Source: Prionace glauca (taxonomy: Eukaryota; Chordata; Chondrichthyes; Carcharhiniformes; Carcharhinidae). Taken from it: a stretch of 64,000 bases of DNA. Positions 53,399-63,822 of the stretch are shown here, piece by piece. Each line of letters begins with the position of its first letter. Position 1 is the stretch's first letter. The stretch covers positions 12,637,543 to 12,701,542 of the forward strand of contig CM075761.1 of assembly GCA_037974335.1 (NCBI GenBank). Direction: 5' to 3'. The notes beneath the pieces are model-generated. The model was given only the letters and a program-made list of their open reading frames with translations. It was not told where the DNA came from and did no database searches. A program made the position numbers and the translations under genes.

Positions 53399-53401
53399 TA
53401 A

Positions 53402-53737
53402 TAGGACAAGAGAGGGTTCATACAGGGAGGGTGTCCAGAACCAGTGGTCACAGACTGAGGACTCGGGGAAGGCCAATTAGGATAGTGATGAGGACACATT
53501 TCTTTACCCAAAGTGCGATAGACCTGCTGAACTCACTACCACAGGAAGTAGCTGATGCTAAAAACGTCGAATGCTTTCAAGAGATCGCTAGATATCGCAC
53601 TTGGGGCGAATGCGATCAAATAATATGGGGAAAAAACGGGATTAGGCTATTGAGTTGGAAACCAGTCATGATCGTTATGAATGGCGATAATAATGGCCTC
53701 CTTCTGCTCCTATGTTTTTATGAATCCGAGTAACGCT
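53402..53737 (+). mobile_element. Old LINE 3' fragment
   Basis: Translates as HFFTQSAIDLLNSLPQEVAD, a decayed RT C-terminus, and ends ATGGCCTCCTTCTGCTCCTATG like family C. Confidence 0.7.
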
Positions 53738-53884
53738 TTGTCAATAAGCACATAAGTAACTTTGAATCAAATGTATTTGTTCTGTCAGTTAAAATTGCTA
53801 TTATTCGGTGTTATCTATTTAAATAAACCACACACAGTTCATGAATTAGGTGTATTTTCCCAGAGCATTACCCTGGGTTTACTT

Positions 53885-54215
53885 AGACTTATTCGTGGGA
53901 CATGGGCGTCGCTGTCTGGCCAGCATTTATTGCGCATCACCAATTGTCCATGAGAAGGCGCTGGTGAGCTGCCTTCTTGAATCGCTGCAGTCCATGATCT
54001 CAGGTTGACCTTTAGGGAGGAAATTCCAGGGCTTTGATGCAGCGACTGCAAAGGAACGGCGATGTTTTTCCAAGGATGACGAGTGGCAAGGAGGTGAACT
54101 TGCAGGTGGCGGTGTTCCCGTTTATCAGCTGCCCTTGTCCTTCTAGATAGAAGTGATCGTGGGTTTGAAAGGTGCTGTCCAAGAACTTTTGCTGAATTGT
54201 TAATATTGAATGTCC
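53885..54215 (-). repeat. Dispersed elasmobranch-type repeat, family H
   Basis: GTGGGACATGGGCGTCGCTG, CCAGCATTTATTGCGCATCA, AGCTGCCTTCTTGAATCGCTGC and CCTTGTCCTTCTAGATAGAAG. I know this block as a common shark/ray repeat. No functional protein; strand uncertain. Confidence 0.6.
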
Positions 54216-54959
54216 AGTGACAATTCCACGAGAACATTCCTTCCCAACGCGGCCATCGAGCTCAATTGGGGCCTTTACCTCGGTCTAATCATATTAAGGT
54301 GCTGGATTCCCTTCATTATAGGGTCAGAGATGGAGAGGGTCAATGTCCTTCATATCTGGATAAGATACACATTCCTACTCACGTGACAACATTCTGATCA
54401 CGGCTGGAAACATTTTAATCGCAGAAATGCAATGACCACCTCAAATATAACACTGCTACCTATCACTGTTTGACATTCACATAGGTTTCCATCCTTGAAT
54501 GCCTAATTACTCAGTCCCTGGGGGCTTCCACTGACAGCAACATATATGAGGCATAAACGCACTGGCCAAAATAGATACAGTAAAACGGAACAAAGGCTGA
54601 AAATATTATGTCCAGTAAATCAACTCCTGAATCCTTAAAGACAATCTGCGTACAATTTCAAGGTTCCAAAGCAGGAGTGTGTTGGAAGAATCACCATTTA
54701 ACTGGATGAGCACTGCTCCAACAACAAATCAAAAAGTACACTTCCAAAGACAAACTAAGCCGCTCAGCTTAGCTCGGTCTCTCTCTGGTTTTGAACCTTA
54801 ACTCAATTATCTGCCCCATCCCCACCTCAATGGTTGGCACAGCGGCTGGGATGTTTGCCATTTATATGATGCTCTACAAATTGTCAGCTGACAGAATGAT
54901 GCCAGAGCCACAACATTACCAGTTATAAGGCCATAGCCAGCAGGTCTTGCATCACTTCA
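54216..54959. other. No gene recognised
   Basis: Unique-looking DNA; no domain, exon or repeat that I could support. Confidence 0.5.
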
Positions 54960-54973
54960 TTTCAACCTATCAT

Positions 54974-55316
54974 ATAGACATAGAACCCTACAGTGCAGAA
55001 ACAGGCCCTTCGGCCCATCGAGTCTGCACCGAACACAATCCCACCCAGAACCTATCCCCATATCCCTCCACATTTTACCTGCTAATCCCTCTAACCTACA
55101 CATCCCAGGATACTAAGGGGCAATTTTTAGCATAGCCACTGAACCTAACCCGCACATCTTTGGACTGTGGGAGGAAACCGGAGCAACCGGAGAAAACCCA
55201 CGCAGACACGAGGAGAATGTGCAAACTCCACACAGGCAGTGACCCGAGCCAGGAATCGAACCCAGGACCCTGGAGCTGTGAAGCAGCAGTGCTAACCACT
55301 GTGCTACCGTGCCGCC
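54974..55316 (-). mobile_element. tRNA-derived SINE, well preserved
   Basis: Complement of the 44154 copy: ATAGAACCCTACAGTGCAGA at the tail, ACTGTGGGAGGAAACCGGAG in the core, and CACTGTGCTACCGTGCCGCCC at the tRNA-like head. Confidence 0.93.
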
Positions 55317-55770
55317 CTGTGAAGTGCACTGACGTCCGATTAATTACGCTGATTCAGTGATCTGGAATTCCCCCTTGCTGATGGTTTAGCTGTAGCTACA
55401 TCGCAAAAGTTTCGATGGGGTAACTGCCATCACTTTCTTTCGAGCAATTATCAATTGAAAATTTGCATTGCTGACATCTCAGCAATACTAACATACTTTG
55501 ACAGAAAGTAGTACAAACGAGAATGTTAATTCCAACCGGAATGTCGAATCCACAGCAGGTGCTCAATATCTATTATATCGTAAAAAAACACTTTAACAGT
55601 CATTCGTTAATGACAATTTCACATTTCGAAATAGAAAACATGGACTATCTAGTGGAAAACTTGCACCTCCAGTTCTTCAAGCGCTTCTTTGTCTTCCAAA
55701 CTAATCTTCCATGTCGATTTCAATGAGTCTAGAATCGAGGAAATATTACAGGAAATATGACTGAACAATG

Positions 55771-55776
55771 TTTATT
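55771..55776 (-). terminator. Candidate polyadenylation signal for the Ig-like receptor
   Basis: AATAAA on the minus strand, about 90 bp past the predicted stop at 55865. Confidence 0.5.
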
Positions 55777-55864
55777 ACTGACTGACGAAAGATAATTTAG
55801 ATATGAAAATGGTAATATACTTCAATCTGACATATCGTAATCCACCCGGAGCTTGTTCTTCGCA

Positions 55865-55909
55865 TCATCGTGCTGAATCTTCAGTGAAGGACAAGTGAGC
55901 ATAAAGAGT
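55865..55909 (-). CDS. Ig-like receptor, exon 6 (ITIM-like tail)
   Basis: Acceptor GTCTTTCTCTCACAG, then TLYAHLSFTEDSAR and TGA. Phase 0 matches exon 5. YAHLSF resembles the ITIM context of known inhibitory receptors. The exon lies 5 kb from exon 5. A different frame of the same exon also stays open (KIQHDDAKNKLRVDYDMSD stop), so the frame choice rests on phase and motif. Confidence 0.55.
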   Translation of the reverse strand, partial: TLYAHLSFTEDSAR

Positions 55910-58900
55910 CTGTGAGAGAAAGACAAACCAGTTACCAACATTGCAACGCTCAAGGTGATCATTGGCCATTCGGCCCTTGGCCCTAAATATCCAATTAATA
56001 GGATTAGAGCTGGCCCATATACTACTATGGTTTGGTGTTAACATATTGTCCCTAAATTAGTCGTCCCTGAATCTGGTTATAATTCCTTTATTGCGGAGTG
56101 TAGACAAAGGTCACGGGTAGAAGAGGGCACTCACAATGTTAAAATGGCGGCGTGGGCTTGTTGGGCCGAAGGGCCTGTTTCCTGCGCTGCGCTGTTCTTT
56201 TGTTCTTTCTTTCGTTACCCAATTGAAATTGAACGTTCAAATCTCTGCTGGGACTTCTACTCCTATTTGAACCGTTTATATTGTTTCTGCAATGCTGCGT
56301 CCAGTTGTAATGTTTTATCCCTTGGAATGGACAACTGCATCAGTGCAAACAGCATTATTTTCCCCCCTTTCACCGAAACAGATTTGAAATGACAAAGGTT
56401 ATGGTACTATCGTTGGTAGCATATTGACTCCCCACATGTAGCGATGACTTTTCCCATGGCTGAAAACAGGAAATTAAAGATGCACAAGATAAAGGAACAT
56501 GTGTAATTAGGGGCAAGGTTAACCTCCATATATATTGAACGAAACGAATTCTTGGTATCACAGTTTCACTGCAGTGCAGAAAGCGGCCATTTGTGTTGAT
56601 TGGGTCTGCACGATTCTGTGACAGGTATCTTTCCTGGGCCCTCTCCCCACGCTATCCATCTAACCCCACATATTCATCATGCCAATCTCCCAAACCAATA
56701 CATATTTAGATACTAAGTGGCAATTTTGCATTGGCAATCTCATTAGACTGCACACGAAAGGACTATAACAGTAAACCGGAGCACCTGAAGGAAACGCACA
56801 CAGACACGAGGCGAATGTGCAAATTTCCAACAGTCACCCAAATTGTACGCAGGTGCCTGGATCTGGCAGGCAACGTTGCTAACGGCTCTGCCAACGTAAT
56901 ATCCGTCGGGAATTAGTCATAATACCCTCGAGGAAGAGGACTTCCTGGACTGCATGGAGATTTGTTTTTTGTCGACCAATACACTGAGCAATTAACTAGA
57001 GAACAGAACACTGTAAACTCGGTATTATGTAATAAGAACATATGAACATAAGAAATAGGAGCAGGAGTAGGCCATCTGGCCCTTCGAGCCTGCCCCGCCA
57101 TTCAATAAGATCATGGCTCATCTGTCGCGGCTCAGTTCCACATTCCGGTCCTTTCCCCATAACCCTTAATCCCCTCTCTTATCAAAAACCCATCAACCCG
57201 CTTCTTGAAAATATTTAGCGAGTCAGCCTCCACCACTTCAACGGGTAGAGAATTCCAGAGATTGACCACCCTTTGAGTGAAAAAGTTCCTCCTCAACTCC
57301 GTTCAATAACGCCCCCCCCCCCCTCTGTATCTTGAGGCTGTGCCCCCTAGTCCTACTGTCTTTTTTTGACCACTATCCTATCCATCCCATTCATCATTTT
57401 ATACGTCTCAATGAGATCTCCCCTCATTCTTCTAAACTCCAACGAGTACAAGCCTAGTTCATTCAGCCTCTCCTCATAGCTCAACCCCCTCAACTCCGGT
57501 ATCAGCCTAGTGAACCTCCTCTGCACTCCCTCCAAGGCCAAAATATCTTTGCGCAGGTGCGGCGCCCAAAACTGCACACAGTACTCCAGCTGCGGCCTCA
57601 CCAATGCCCTATACAGCTGCAGCAAGAACTCCCTACTTTTATATTCAATCCCCTTCGCTATGAAGGCCAGCATCCCATTCGCCTTCCTGACCACCTGCTA
57701 CACCTGCAAGCTGGTGCAAGAAACAAATAATTGGAAATCCCCTTGTTTGAGACCAGCAGGGCATGAACGAGTGTAATATGCTAGAATTATCCATCAAGAT
57801 GTTTGTGGGGCCAGGGTCCACAATCTTCATTAAATAAACTGTGGTGGTATGAGGCTCGGGTTGGATACGTTGGATTGGGAAACGTTCCCTTAAGGTGGAA
57901 AAACAATGATAAGTATTCGAAGGGTGGAAGAGATAAATTGCAATGGTGGTTTGTTCCTGTCTGAAGCAAAAGTAAAACGGGAAAAGTGGCCAAACCACAC
58001 CTTACAAGTGAAATTAGCGATAATATTAGATACACTAATTGAGCATAGACATTGGCCAGACCAAAAAAAGCCCTGAGCATTTGAAATAGTCTAGACTTCA
58101 GCAAATGATGGCTAAAGGATCGAGAAAAAAACAGAACATTTTGATTTGATTTCATTTAATGTATTACTGTCGCAAGAATAAATACACCGTGAAAAGTGTT
58201 ATTCCTTGCACTCTATACAGGCAAAGCATACCATTCATAGAGAAGTGAGTGTAGAATATAGTGTTTGCAGTCATATCTAGAGTGTAGAGAAAGATGAACT
58301 TAAATTAAGATACGTCAATTCAAAAGTATGATGGTAGCAGGGAAGAAGCTTTCCTTGAGTCGTTTGGTATATGGCCTGAGGTCGACCCTCCGTCGTTCCA
58401 GTGAGAATAAGCCAAATTTATCCCAACTCTCTTCCTTGCTAATACTTTCTAGACCAAGTAACGGCCCGGTTCACCCCTTCTCCACTGATTCCAAAGCATC
58501 CACATCATTTTCGTAGTGTGGTGACGAGAATTTTGCACAATATTTCAAATGAAGCCGAACTAATGTTTTGTACAACTGCAGCATGATAGGTGTTTCTGTT
58601 ACAGTCAATGCCTCGACCAATGAATGCAAGAATGTTGTTTTCCTTCTTGACTACATTATCCACCTGCGATGCCACTTTGAGTTGTCCGTGGACAAGTACA
58701 GCCAAAGATCTCTGCATCTCAATCCTCCTAAGGGTGCTAACATTTACTGTGTTATTTCCAGTTGCATTGGACGTTCCAAAATGCATTACCTCACAAATTC
58801 TATCTGCCATTTCTCTGCCCAAGTCTCAGACCTGTCAATATATTGCTGTGTCATCTGACAATCCTCTTCAGTATCCACAACACCATCACTTTTTGTGTCA

Positions 58901-61900
58901 TCTGTGAAGCTACTAATCACAGCAGCTACATCTATCCCCCTGTCATTTATTCTATGAGTAACAAAAGTCCAAGAAAAGATTCCTATGGAACACCGTTAGC
59001 CACAACCCTCCATTCAGAAATTCACCCCTTTACTGCTATCTTCTATGCCCAAGACAGTTCTGTATCCACCTTGCCCCGGGTGACTTCACCTTTCGCCGCA
59101 GTCTAACATGACTCTTGCCAAAGCCTTAACTGAAGTCCATGTATAAAGCATCCACAGATTATGCCTCATCTCTCATCTTTCACACTTCCTTGAAAAAGTG
59201 GATCAAGTTAATCGCCCCACGTCCTCTTCATAAAACCATAGAACATGGAACATTACAGCGCAGAACAGGCCCTTCGGCCCACGATGTTGCGCCGACCAGT
59301 TAAAAAACAATGACCCACTAATCTAAACCAAAGCCTCTATTGTCATCAGCAAATTTACTAATCCACCCAACTATACCCTCACCCATGCTGTTTATCACTA
59401 ATGGGTCCATTTGTTGCCAAATGTGAACAAATCTTGTCCCTAAGAATCATTTCCAATAATTTCCCCACTGCTGACCTAGGGCTCACCGGCCTGTAAGTTC
59501 CTGCATTTTCCCTGCTCCCCTATTGAAACAGTGGAACAACATTGGCTATTCCGCATTCCTCTGGAACTTCACCTGGAGGCAATGAAGATACAAGGATTTC
59601 TGTCAAGGCCGAGCAGTTTGCTCCCTTCCCCCCCTCAGTGTTATGCCGTATATCCAATCAGGCCCTGGGGGCTTATCTATTTTAGTACATTTGAAGACGC
59701 CCAATACGTCATCCGTTTTATGTCAAAATGAACCGGAATATCTGCACAAGCTGTGCTAGGGTCATCATCCACCAATTCCTTCTATTTGGTGAATCCTGAG
59801 GGAAAATATTCATTTTGCATCTCACACATTTTTCTCGGCCTCCACGCAAACATTCCCTGCACTATCCTTCACTGGATCAATCATTTCCTTGGCTATCCTC
59901 TTCCTCGTCACTTATGTATAAAAGACCTTAGGAATTTCCATAATCTTGTTTGCCAATCCCTTTTCATTAACAGCATACTCCTTCCTGTATCTTATGTGTT
60001 TGTCTTCAGTAGACGCGGGGATATGGGTGAAATCTTTGCTACCTTTTCTCACAATCCAATTCCATTCGAACCCCATACTGTTTAATTTGAACGACATTCT
60101 GGCATTATCTCCATTTTCTGAGATTAATTGTCCATATCTATATTGTACAGCTACTTTCATCTGCAGCAATATGCTAAATAACACATTGAAACGTTTAATA
60201 GATTTTGTAACCAGCACGATGAATATTACCCCTGGCTTTTATAGCGAGGGCGATAGAATATAAAAGCAGGGATGTCTTGCTGCAACTATACAGGGTACTG
60301 GTGAGGTCGCAGCTGGAGTACTGTTTGCAGTTTTGGTCGCCGGACTTGCGCAAGGATATTTTGGCCTTGGAGGGAGTGTAGAGGAGGTTCACTAGGCTGA
60401 TACCGGAGATGAGCGGGTTGGACTATGAAGAGAGACTAAATAGACTGAGTCTGTACTCATTGGAGTTTAGAAAGATGAGGGGGGATCTTATAGAGACGTA
60501 TAAGATAATGAAGGGGATGATAGGGTAGAGGTAGAGAGATTCTTCCCGCTTAGGAAGGACAGCAGGACTAGAGGGCACAGCCTCAAGATAAGGGGGCGCA
60601 GTTTAGAACGGAGTTGAGGAGGAACTTCTTCACTGAAAGGGTGGTGAAACTCTGGAATTCTCTGCTCTACCTCGCCAAACATATTTAAGTCACGGGTAGA
60701 TAGATTTGTGATAGGCAAGGGAATTAAGGGGAGAAAGCGGGAAAGTGGAACTGATCCACTTCAGATCAGCCATGATCTTATTGAATGGCGGTGCAGGCTC
60801 GAAGGGCTAGATGGCCCATTCCTGCTCCTATTTCTTATGTTATTATGTTCTGAAGCGTTGTTCTCAAATGTCAGAGCAATTAAACAACGTAAAATCGAAA
60901 GACTATTTACCTGTTCATTTTGTTCACAATACCTCGAATCTGTGAATACGCCGCGTGATGTCTTGATGCCTAAAGCATATAAAAAAGACTAAAACATTAC
61001 AACTTGTGCAGGGAGCAGGTTAATTATTTTGTAGAGGAACAAGAACAAATATATCGGGATGCTGGGCCGCACAGAAGGACAGAGTAGGCAGACACTTCCT
61101 ACCTGAGAGGCGATTCTTGCAGTTCCAACCCGCCAGAACAGCAAATATCACGAGAAGGATAATTATTACCAAGGAACCGCCATAAAGCAGTGAATTGCAG
61201 GATGGTTCTCGCGGATCTGATGAGGAGCGAGAAAAATAACTTTGAAGAATGATTTTCCTCAGGCCACCGCGCACATGCCCAAATTCCAAAGACACCCACG
61301 ACCAGTCAACTCAAAATTGAATGTCTCAAAGCTACTTTTTCCAATTTCACCAATGTAACAGTTAGGGTGACGGGGAGGCTTACCAGCGATACTTAAGAAG
61401 CAACAATGTAATCAGAGAATAATATTATTGACAAAGTATCCAATTGCATAGAAGGAGGCAATAAATTGTTGGCCGATTCTTTGCTAGATCCTAGCTTTAC
61501 CCCATTGCTTGGATGTCTCTGTGTGAACTTGTATCTGTCTGAATAATCTACTTTTCGCTTTCGCTAAAAAAAAGTGAATACTCTCTCATTTATCCGCCTT
61601 ATATTTTATTTGCTATGCAGTTGCACTCACTGAACTTGTCTAAATCACACAGATGCATCTCTACACCGTCCTTAAAACTCACCCTCCCACTAAGCTTTGA
61701 ATCATCATTAAAGTTAGAGATACTAAATTTAGTTCCCTCTCTAAATTGATCGCATGATGCCTGCGTCCACACGCAGAAACGTGAGCAACCTTTAGCATTA
61801 AATACACTATTGCTCACAACGGATCTCACAACAGCAATACATAAAGTGAATATGCAAAAACTTACCTCTCTGACATGGGAAGACTTCGCTTATGAGGTTT

Positions 61901-62802
61901 TCAACTGAGGTCGTGTGGGCGGAACAAATACAGACAGCCCCCTGGCTGCAGCTTCCTCGGGGGACAGTGAGCTGACTTCTAACACTGTACATCCCGGTGG
62001 AGCCTATTGCTCCAGAATCCGTCCATCCCTCCGTCTCCCCTGTGGAAACATTCCAGTGGACAGGGAGAGTAACCGAGGTTACGCCGCTCACCAAACACAT
62101 CAATGGGATAGTTTCCATGGACAGAATCTCAGCCGGCGGTGGAGCCAAGAGGAATATTGTCGGGGGACCTGGTTAGGGAAGATGAAATTACTTTTCAGTC
62201 TCAATTCCTACTTTTTAAATTATTTAATTCACTTATTTTTTATTATTTTTTTTTACCAGTGATGAGTAACGTTGATCCGTTTCCAAATATAAAGGGCACC
62301 CCGTTAGATTTCCTTGCTGCACAGTAATAAACCCCCGAATCCTCCATCTGAGCATCCTGAATGATCAGTGTATGAACAGTCGAATCGTTGTTAACAGCTC
62401 CTGAAAACCGCCCGTCTCTAGGGAAGTGTTTTTTGACCACATGGACGAACTGAACATGCCGATGTTGCTGCTGTTTATACCAGTAAACCGCTGCACTTGC
62501 CAACCAGCCTGTGTGGCAATGCAGCTCAAAGCGACTTCCCGCCGAGACGGTTTGGATCGCTGGAGTTTGCGTGAACACCGCCTGGGAGAAAATAACTGAG
62601 AGAGAACAGGGCACATCAGCAGACATTCCCCTTTTTTTGTGAGCATAACCCAAATCTGATTCAAACTGAAGTGGAGAAAGTAAAGGAATGGTTACCTGGC
62701 ACACATAATAGTTACCTGGGAGGGGAGATCAAACAGACACTGTGTTTTAGCACAGTCACTTAAAGTTAAAATATGCAGTAAGCTCGTCAGAACTTGAGGC
62801 AT
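55865..62802 (-). CDS. Ig-superfamily receptor with germline-joined V-J, C1, TM and ITIM-like tail (6 exons, 300 aa)
   Basis: Join, in transcript order: 62802-62760, 62595-62257, 62168-61866, 61216-61103, 60969-60911, 55909-55865. Total 903 nt, 301 codons. Residues 1-20 are a leader, 21-127 a V domain (C41, W53, YYC 104-106) ending in the J-like strand FGNGSTLLIT (118-127). Residues 128-228 are a C1 domain (C152, W166, YSVRSQLTV 188-196, CICSAH 207-212), 229-237 a short stalk with C235, and about 238-259 a membrane span without charged residues. TLYAHL (287-292) fits an ITIM-like motif with Thr at -2. Introns are phase 1,1,1,1,0. The layout recalls SIRP-type, NITR and agnathan VJ receptors; the C1 fold is nearer TCR/Ig/SIRP. 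Likely an inhibitory cell-surface receptor on leukocytes (inferred). I do not recognise an orthologue. The leader donor and last exon are the weakest parts. Confidence 0.78.
56095..56208 (+). mobile_element. LINE 3' tail fragment (TTCTTTG family)
   Basis: GTAGACAAAGGTCACGGGTA, GTTGGGCCGAAGGGCCTGTT and TTCTTTTGTTCTTTC. Lies in the last intron of the Ig-like gene. Confidence 0.7.
56565..56845 (-). mobile_element. Decayed SINE
   Basis: GCAGTGCAGAAAGCGGCCAT, TACTAAGTGGCAATTTTGCA, CCGGAGCACCTGAAGGAAAC and GAGGCGAATGTGCAAATTTCC; reversed and diverged. Confidence 0.6.
57033..57712 (-). mobile_element. Family C LINE, longest copy of its 3' end
   Basis: Minus-strand frame 57694-57353 reads VRKANGMLAFIAKGIEYKSR, RPQLEYCVQFWAPHLRKDIL, EGVQRRFTRLIPELRGLSYE and LYSLEFRRMRGDLIETYKM. 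It is then broken before a decayed C-terminus and the TTCTTATG tail. In the last intron of the Ig-like gene. Confidence 0.9.
57821..58066. repeat. About 245-bp repeat, near-identical to 2578-2825
   Basis: Same orientation as the left copy. It lies in the last intron of the Ig-like receptor gene, which links that intron to the left end of the window. Confidence 0.8.
58140..58390 (+). repeat. Dispersed repeat, family G, short copy
   Basis: TTGATTTGATTTCATTTAATG, AAAGCATACCATTCATAGAG and TTCAAAAGTATGATGGTAGCAG match the first part of 8015-8830. Confidence 0.65.
58391..60232 (-). mobile_element. Old CR1-like LINE remnant with a nested CR1-A tail
   Basis: Minus-strand translation 58822-58505 keeps CEVMHFGTSNATGNNTVN, VASQVDNVVKKENNILAFIG and RGID. 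Further RT-like sequence (LPGPDWIYGI-like, MPMLFHCF) lies towards 59700. The 59235-59335 segment (AGAACATGGAACATTACAGCG, TGTTGCGCCGACCAG) is a CR1-A tail inserted later. Confidence 0.7.
59235..59335 (-). mobile_element. CR1-A LINE, tail only
   Basis: ATAGAACATGGAACATTACA, CCTTCGGCCCACGATGTTGC and CAATGACCCACTAATCTAAACC. Confidence 0.8.
60235..60850 (+). mobile_element. Family C LINE 3' fragment
   Basis: RT C-terminus: AGTACTGTTTGCAGTTTTGG, GAGGAGGTTCACTAGGCTGA, TTGGAGTTTAGAAAGATGAG, then GGCTCGAAGGGCTAGATGG and a TTCTTATG-type tail. It lies just downstream of exon 5 of the Ig-like gene in the last intron. Confidence 0.9.
60911..60969 (-). CDS. Ig-like receptor, exon 5 (cytoplasmic)
   Basis: Acceptor TTTTTTATATGCTTTAG (phase 1) and donor GTAAAT (phase 0). 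Encodes GIKTSRGVFTDSRYCEQNEQ after the split codon. Found because phase and polarity fit the TM exon 133 bp upstream; no domain by itself. Confidence 0.65.
61103..61216 (-). CDS. Ig-like receptor, exon 4 (stalk and transmembrane)
   Basis: Acceptor TTTCTCGCTCCTCATCAG, donor GTAGGA, both phase 1. DPREPSCNSLLYGG is followed by SLVIIILLVIFAVLAGW and a basic stop-transfer NCKNRLS. No charged residue lies in the membrane span, so no direct pairing with a charged adaptor is expected. C235 in the stalk could make a dimer. Confidence 0.85.
61866..62168 (-). CDS. Ig-like receptor, exon 3 (C1 domain)
   Basis: Acceptor TTCCCTAACCAG, donor GTAAGT, both phase 1. Starts PPTIFLLAPPPAEI, the classical opening of a C1 domain, then LMCLVSGV (Cys), PVHWNVSTG (Trp 14 residues on), GMYSVRSQLTVPRG and AVCICSAHTTS (second Cys). 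There are three extra Cys (201, and one each of the 207/209 pair and 226). Only 88 bp separate it from the V exon. Confidence 0.9.
62257..62595 (-). CDS. Ig-like receptor, exon 2 (V domain with J-like strand)
   Basis: Acceptor CCCTGTTCTCTCTCAG, donor GTAAAA, both phase 1. V landmarks: QTVSAGSRFELHCHTG (first Cys), AVYWYKQQQ (core Trp), GRFSGAVNNDSTVHTLII and MEDSGVYYCAARKSNG. VPFIFGNGSTLLITG follows without a break. The FGxG J motif is thus encoded in the same exon as the V, so no somatic joining is needed. Confidence 0.9.
62760..62802 (-). CDS. Ig-like receptor, exon 1 (leader)
   Basis: ATG at 62802 opens MPQVLTSLLHILTL plus one base, with donor GTGACT (weak at +5). Joined to the V exon it gives a hydrophobic leader ending IIFSQA before VFTQTP. 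The split leader with a 164-bp intron is the usual Ig V-gene layout. Start and donor are inferred. Confidence 0.5.
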
Positions 62803-62885
62803 TTTAAAGATAAGGGCAGACCCAGGATAAAGGGACTGATAATAGGATCAGCCCTAGATGGGAAAATAAATACAAAAAATGAAGC

Positions 62886-63566
62886 AAAAATTTAAGAGGA
62901 CTCTTAACTCGGCCTCGCAGGTGGAGGAGGTGGTCATGAAGACGTATGGTGTACTGGCCTTCATTAATCGAGGGATTGAGTTTAGGAGTCGGGAGGTAAT
63001 GCTACAACTTTATAAGGCCCTTGTCAAGCCTCACTTGGAGTACTGTGCACAGTTCTGGTCGCCTCACTATAGGAAAGGTGTAGAAGCTATTGAGAGGGTG
63101 CAGAGGAGATTTACAAGGATGTTGCCTGGACTGGGAGGCATGCCTTATGAAGTTAGGTTGAGGGAGCTGGGACTCTTCTCCCTGGAGAGAGGAAGGTTGA
63201 GAGGCGACCTGAAAGAGGCTTATAAAATGTTGAGATGAATAGACAGGGCGGATTCTCAGAGGCCATTTCCCCGGGTTGAAATGGTCGCTACGAGAGGACA
63301 AAGATTTAAGGTACAGGGAGGGAAATTCAGAAGTGATGTTAGGGGTAAGTTTTTCACTCAGAGGGTGGTGAGTGAATGGCTGCCGTCAGTGGTGGTGGAA
63401 GCGAACTCGCTGGGGTCTTTTAAAAGACTTCTGGATGAGTATATGGGATTTAGTGGGATTGGGCGTTATAGATAGGTCTATGGATTGGTAGGTGTTGATG
63501 TGATCGGTGCAACTCATGGGCCGAAGGGCCTGTTTGTGCTGTAGTATGTTTGTATGTTCTATGTTC
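62886..63566 (+). mobile_element. CR1-B LINE, 3' fragment
   Basis: Frame 62879-63238 reads TLNSASQVEEVVMKTYGVLA, FWSPHYRKGVEAIERVQRRF and SLERGRLRGDLKEAYKML, then a stop (TGA in place of AGA). It resumes to LDEYMGFSGIGRYR. SEWLPSVV lacks two residues present in SEWNRLPSVV. Tail TTCTATGTTCTATG. Confidence 0.92.
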
Positions 63567-63822
63567 TATGTTAAAAATCAATCACTATAATGTATGGATC
63601 GAAAGCAGTCATTGATAGAGAAATGTATCCATTCTATGAACAATACTATATTAATTGCCCATGTGTGTACAAGTCTGATTGTAACGACATGTTAAACTTC
63701 CGATCTCCATGATCTGTCTGCTCAAATATAACGATGTGTTAAATGACTAATCCCCGGACTATCTGAACAGTATAAAAATCATCAACTGCTATTGCACATT
63801 TGAGAAGGTGGTTGCCAAGTGG

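Noticed and set aside
61599-61829. Extra Ig-like receptor exon in the C1-TM intron (76-residue minus frame)
   Set aside because: No Ig motif, and it overlaps a decayed LINE-like stretch; splice phases already fit without it.
62738-62744. CACAGTG heptamer on the minus strand, as in a recombination signal
   Set aside because: It lies in the leader intron upstream of the V exon, has no nonamer at 12 or 23 bp, and V and J are already joined, so it is a chance match.
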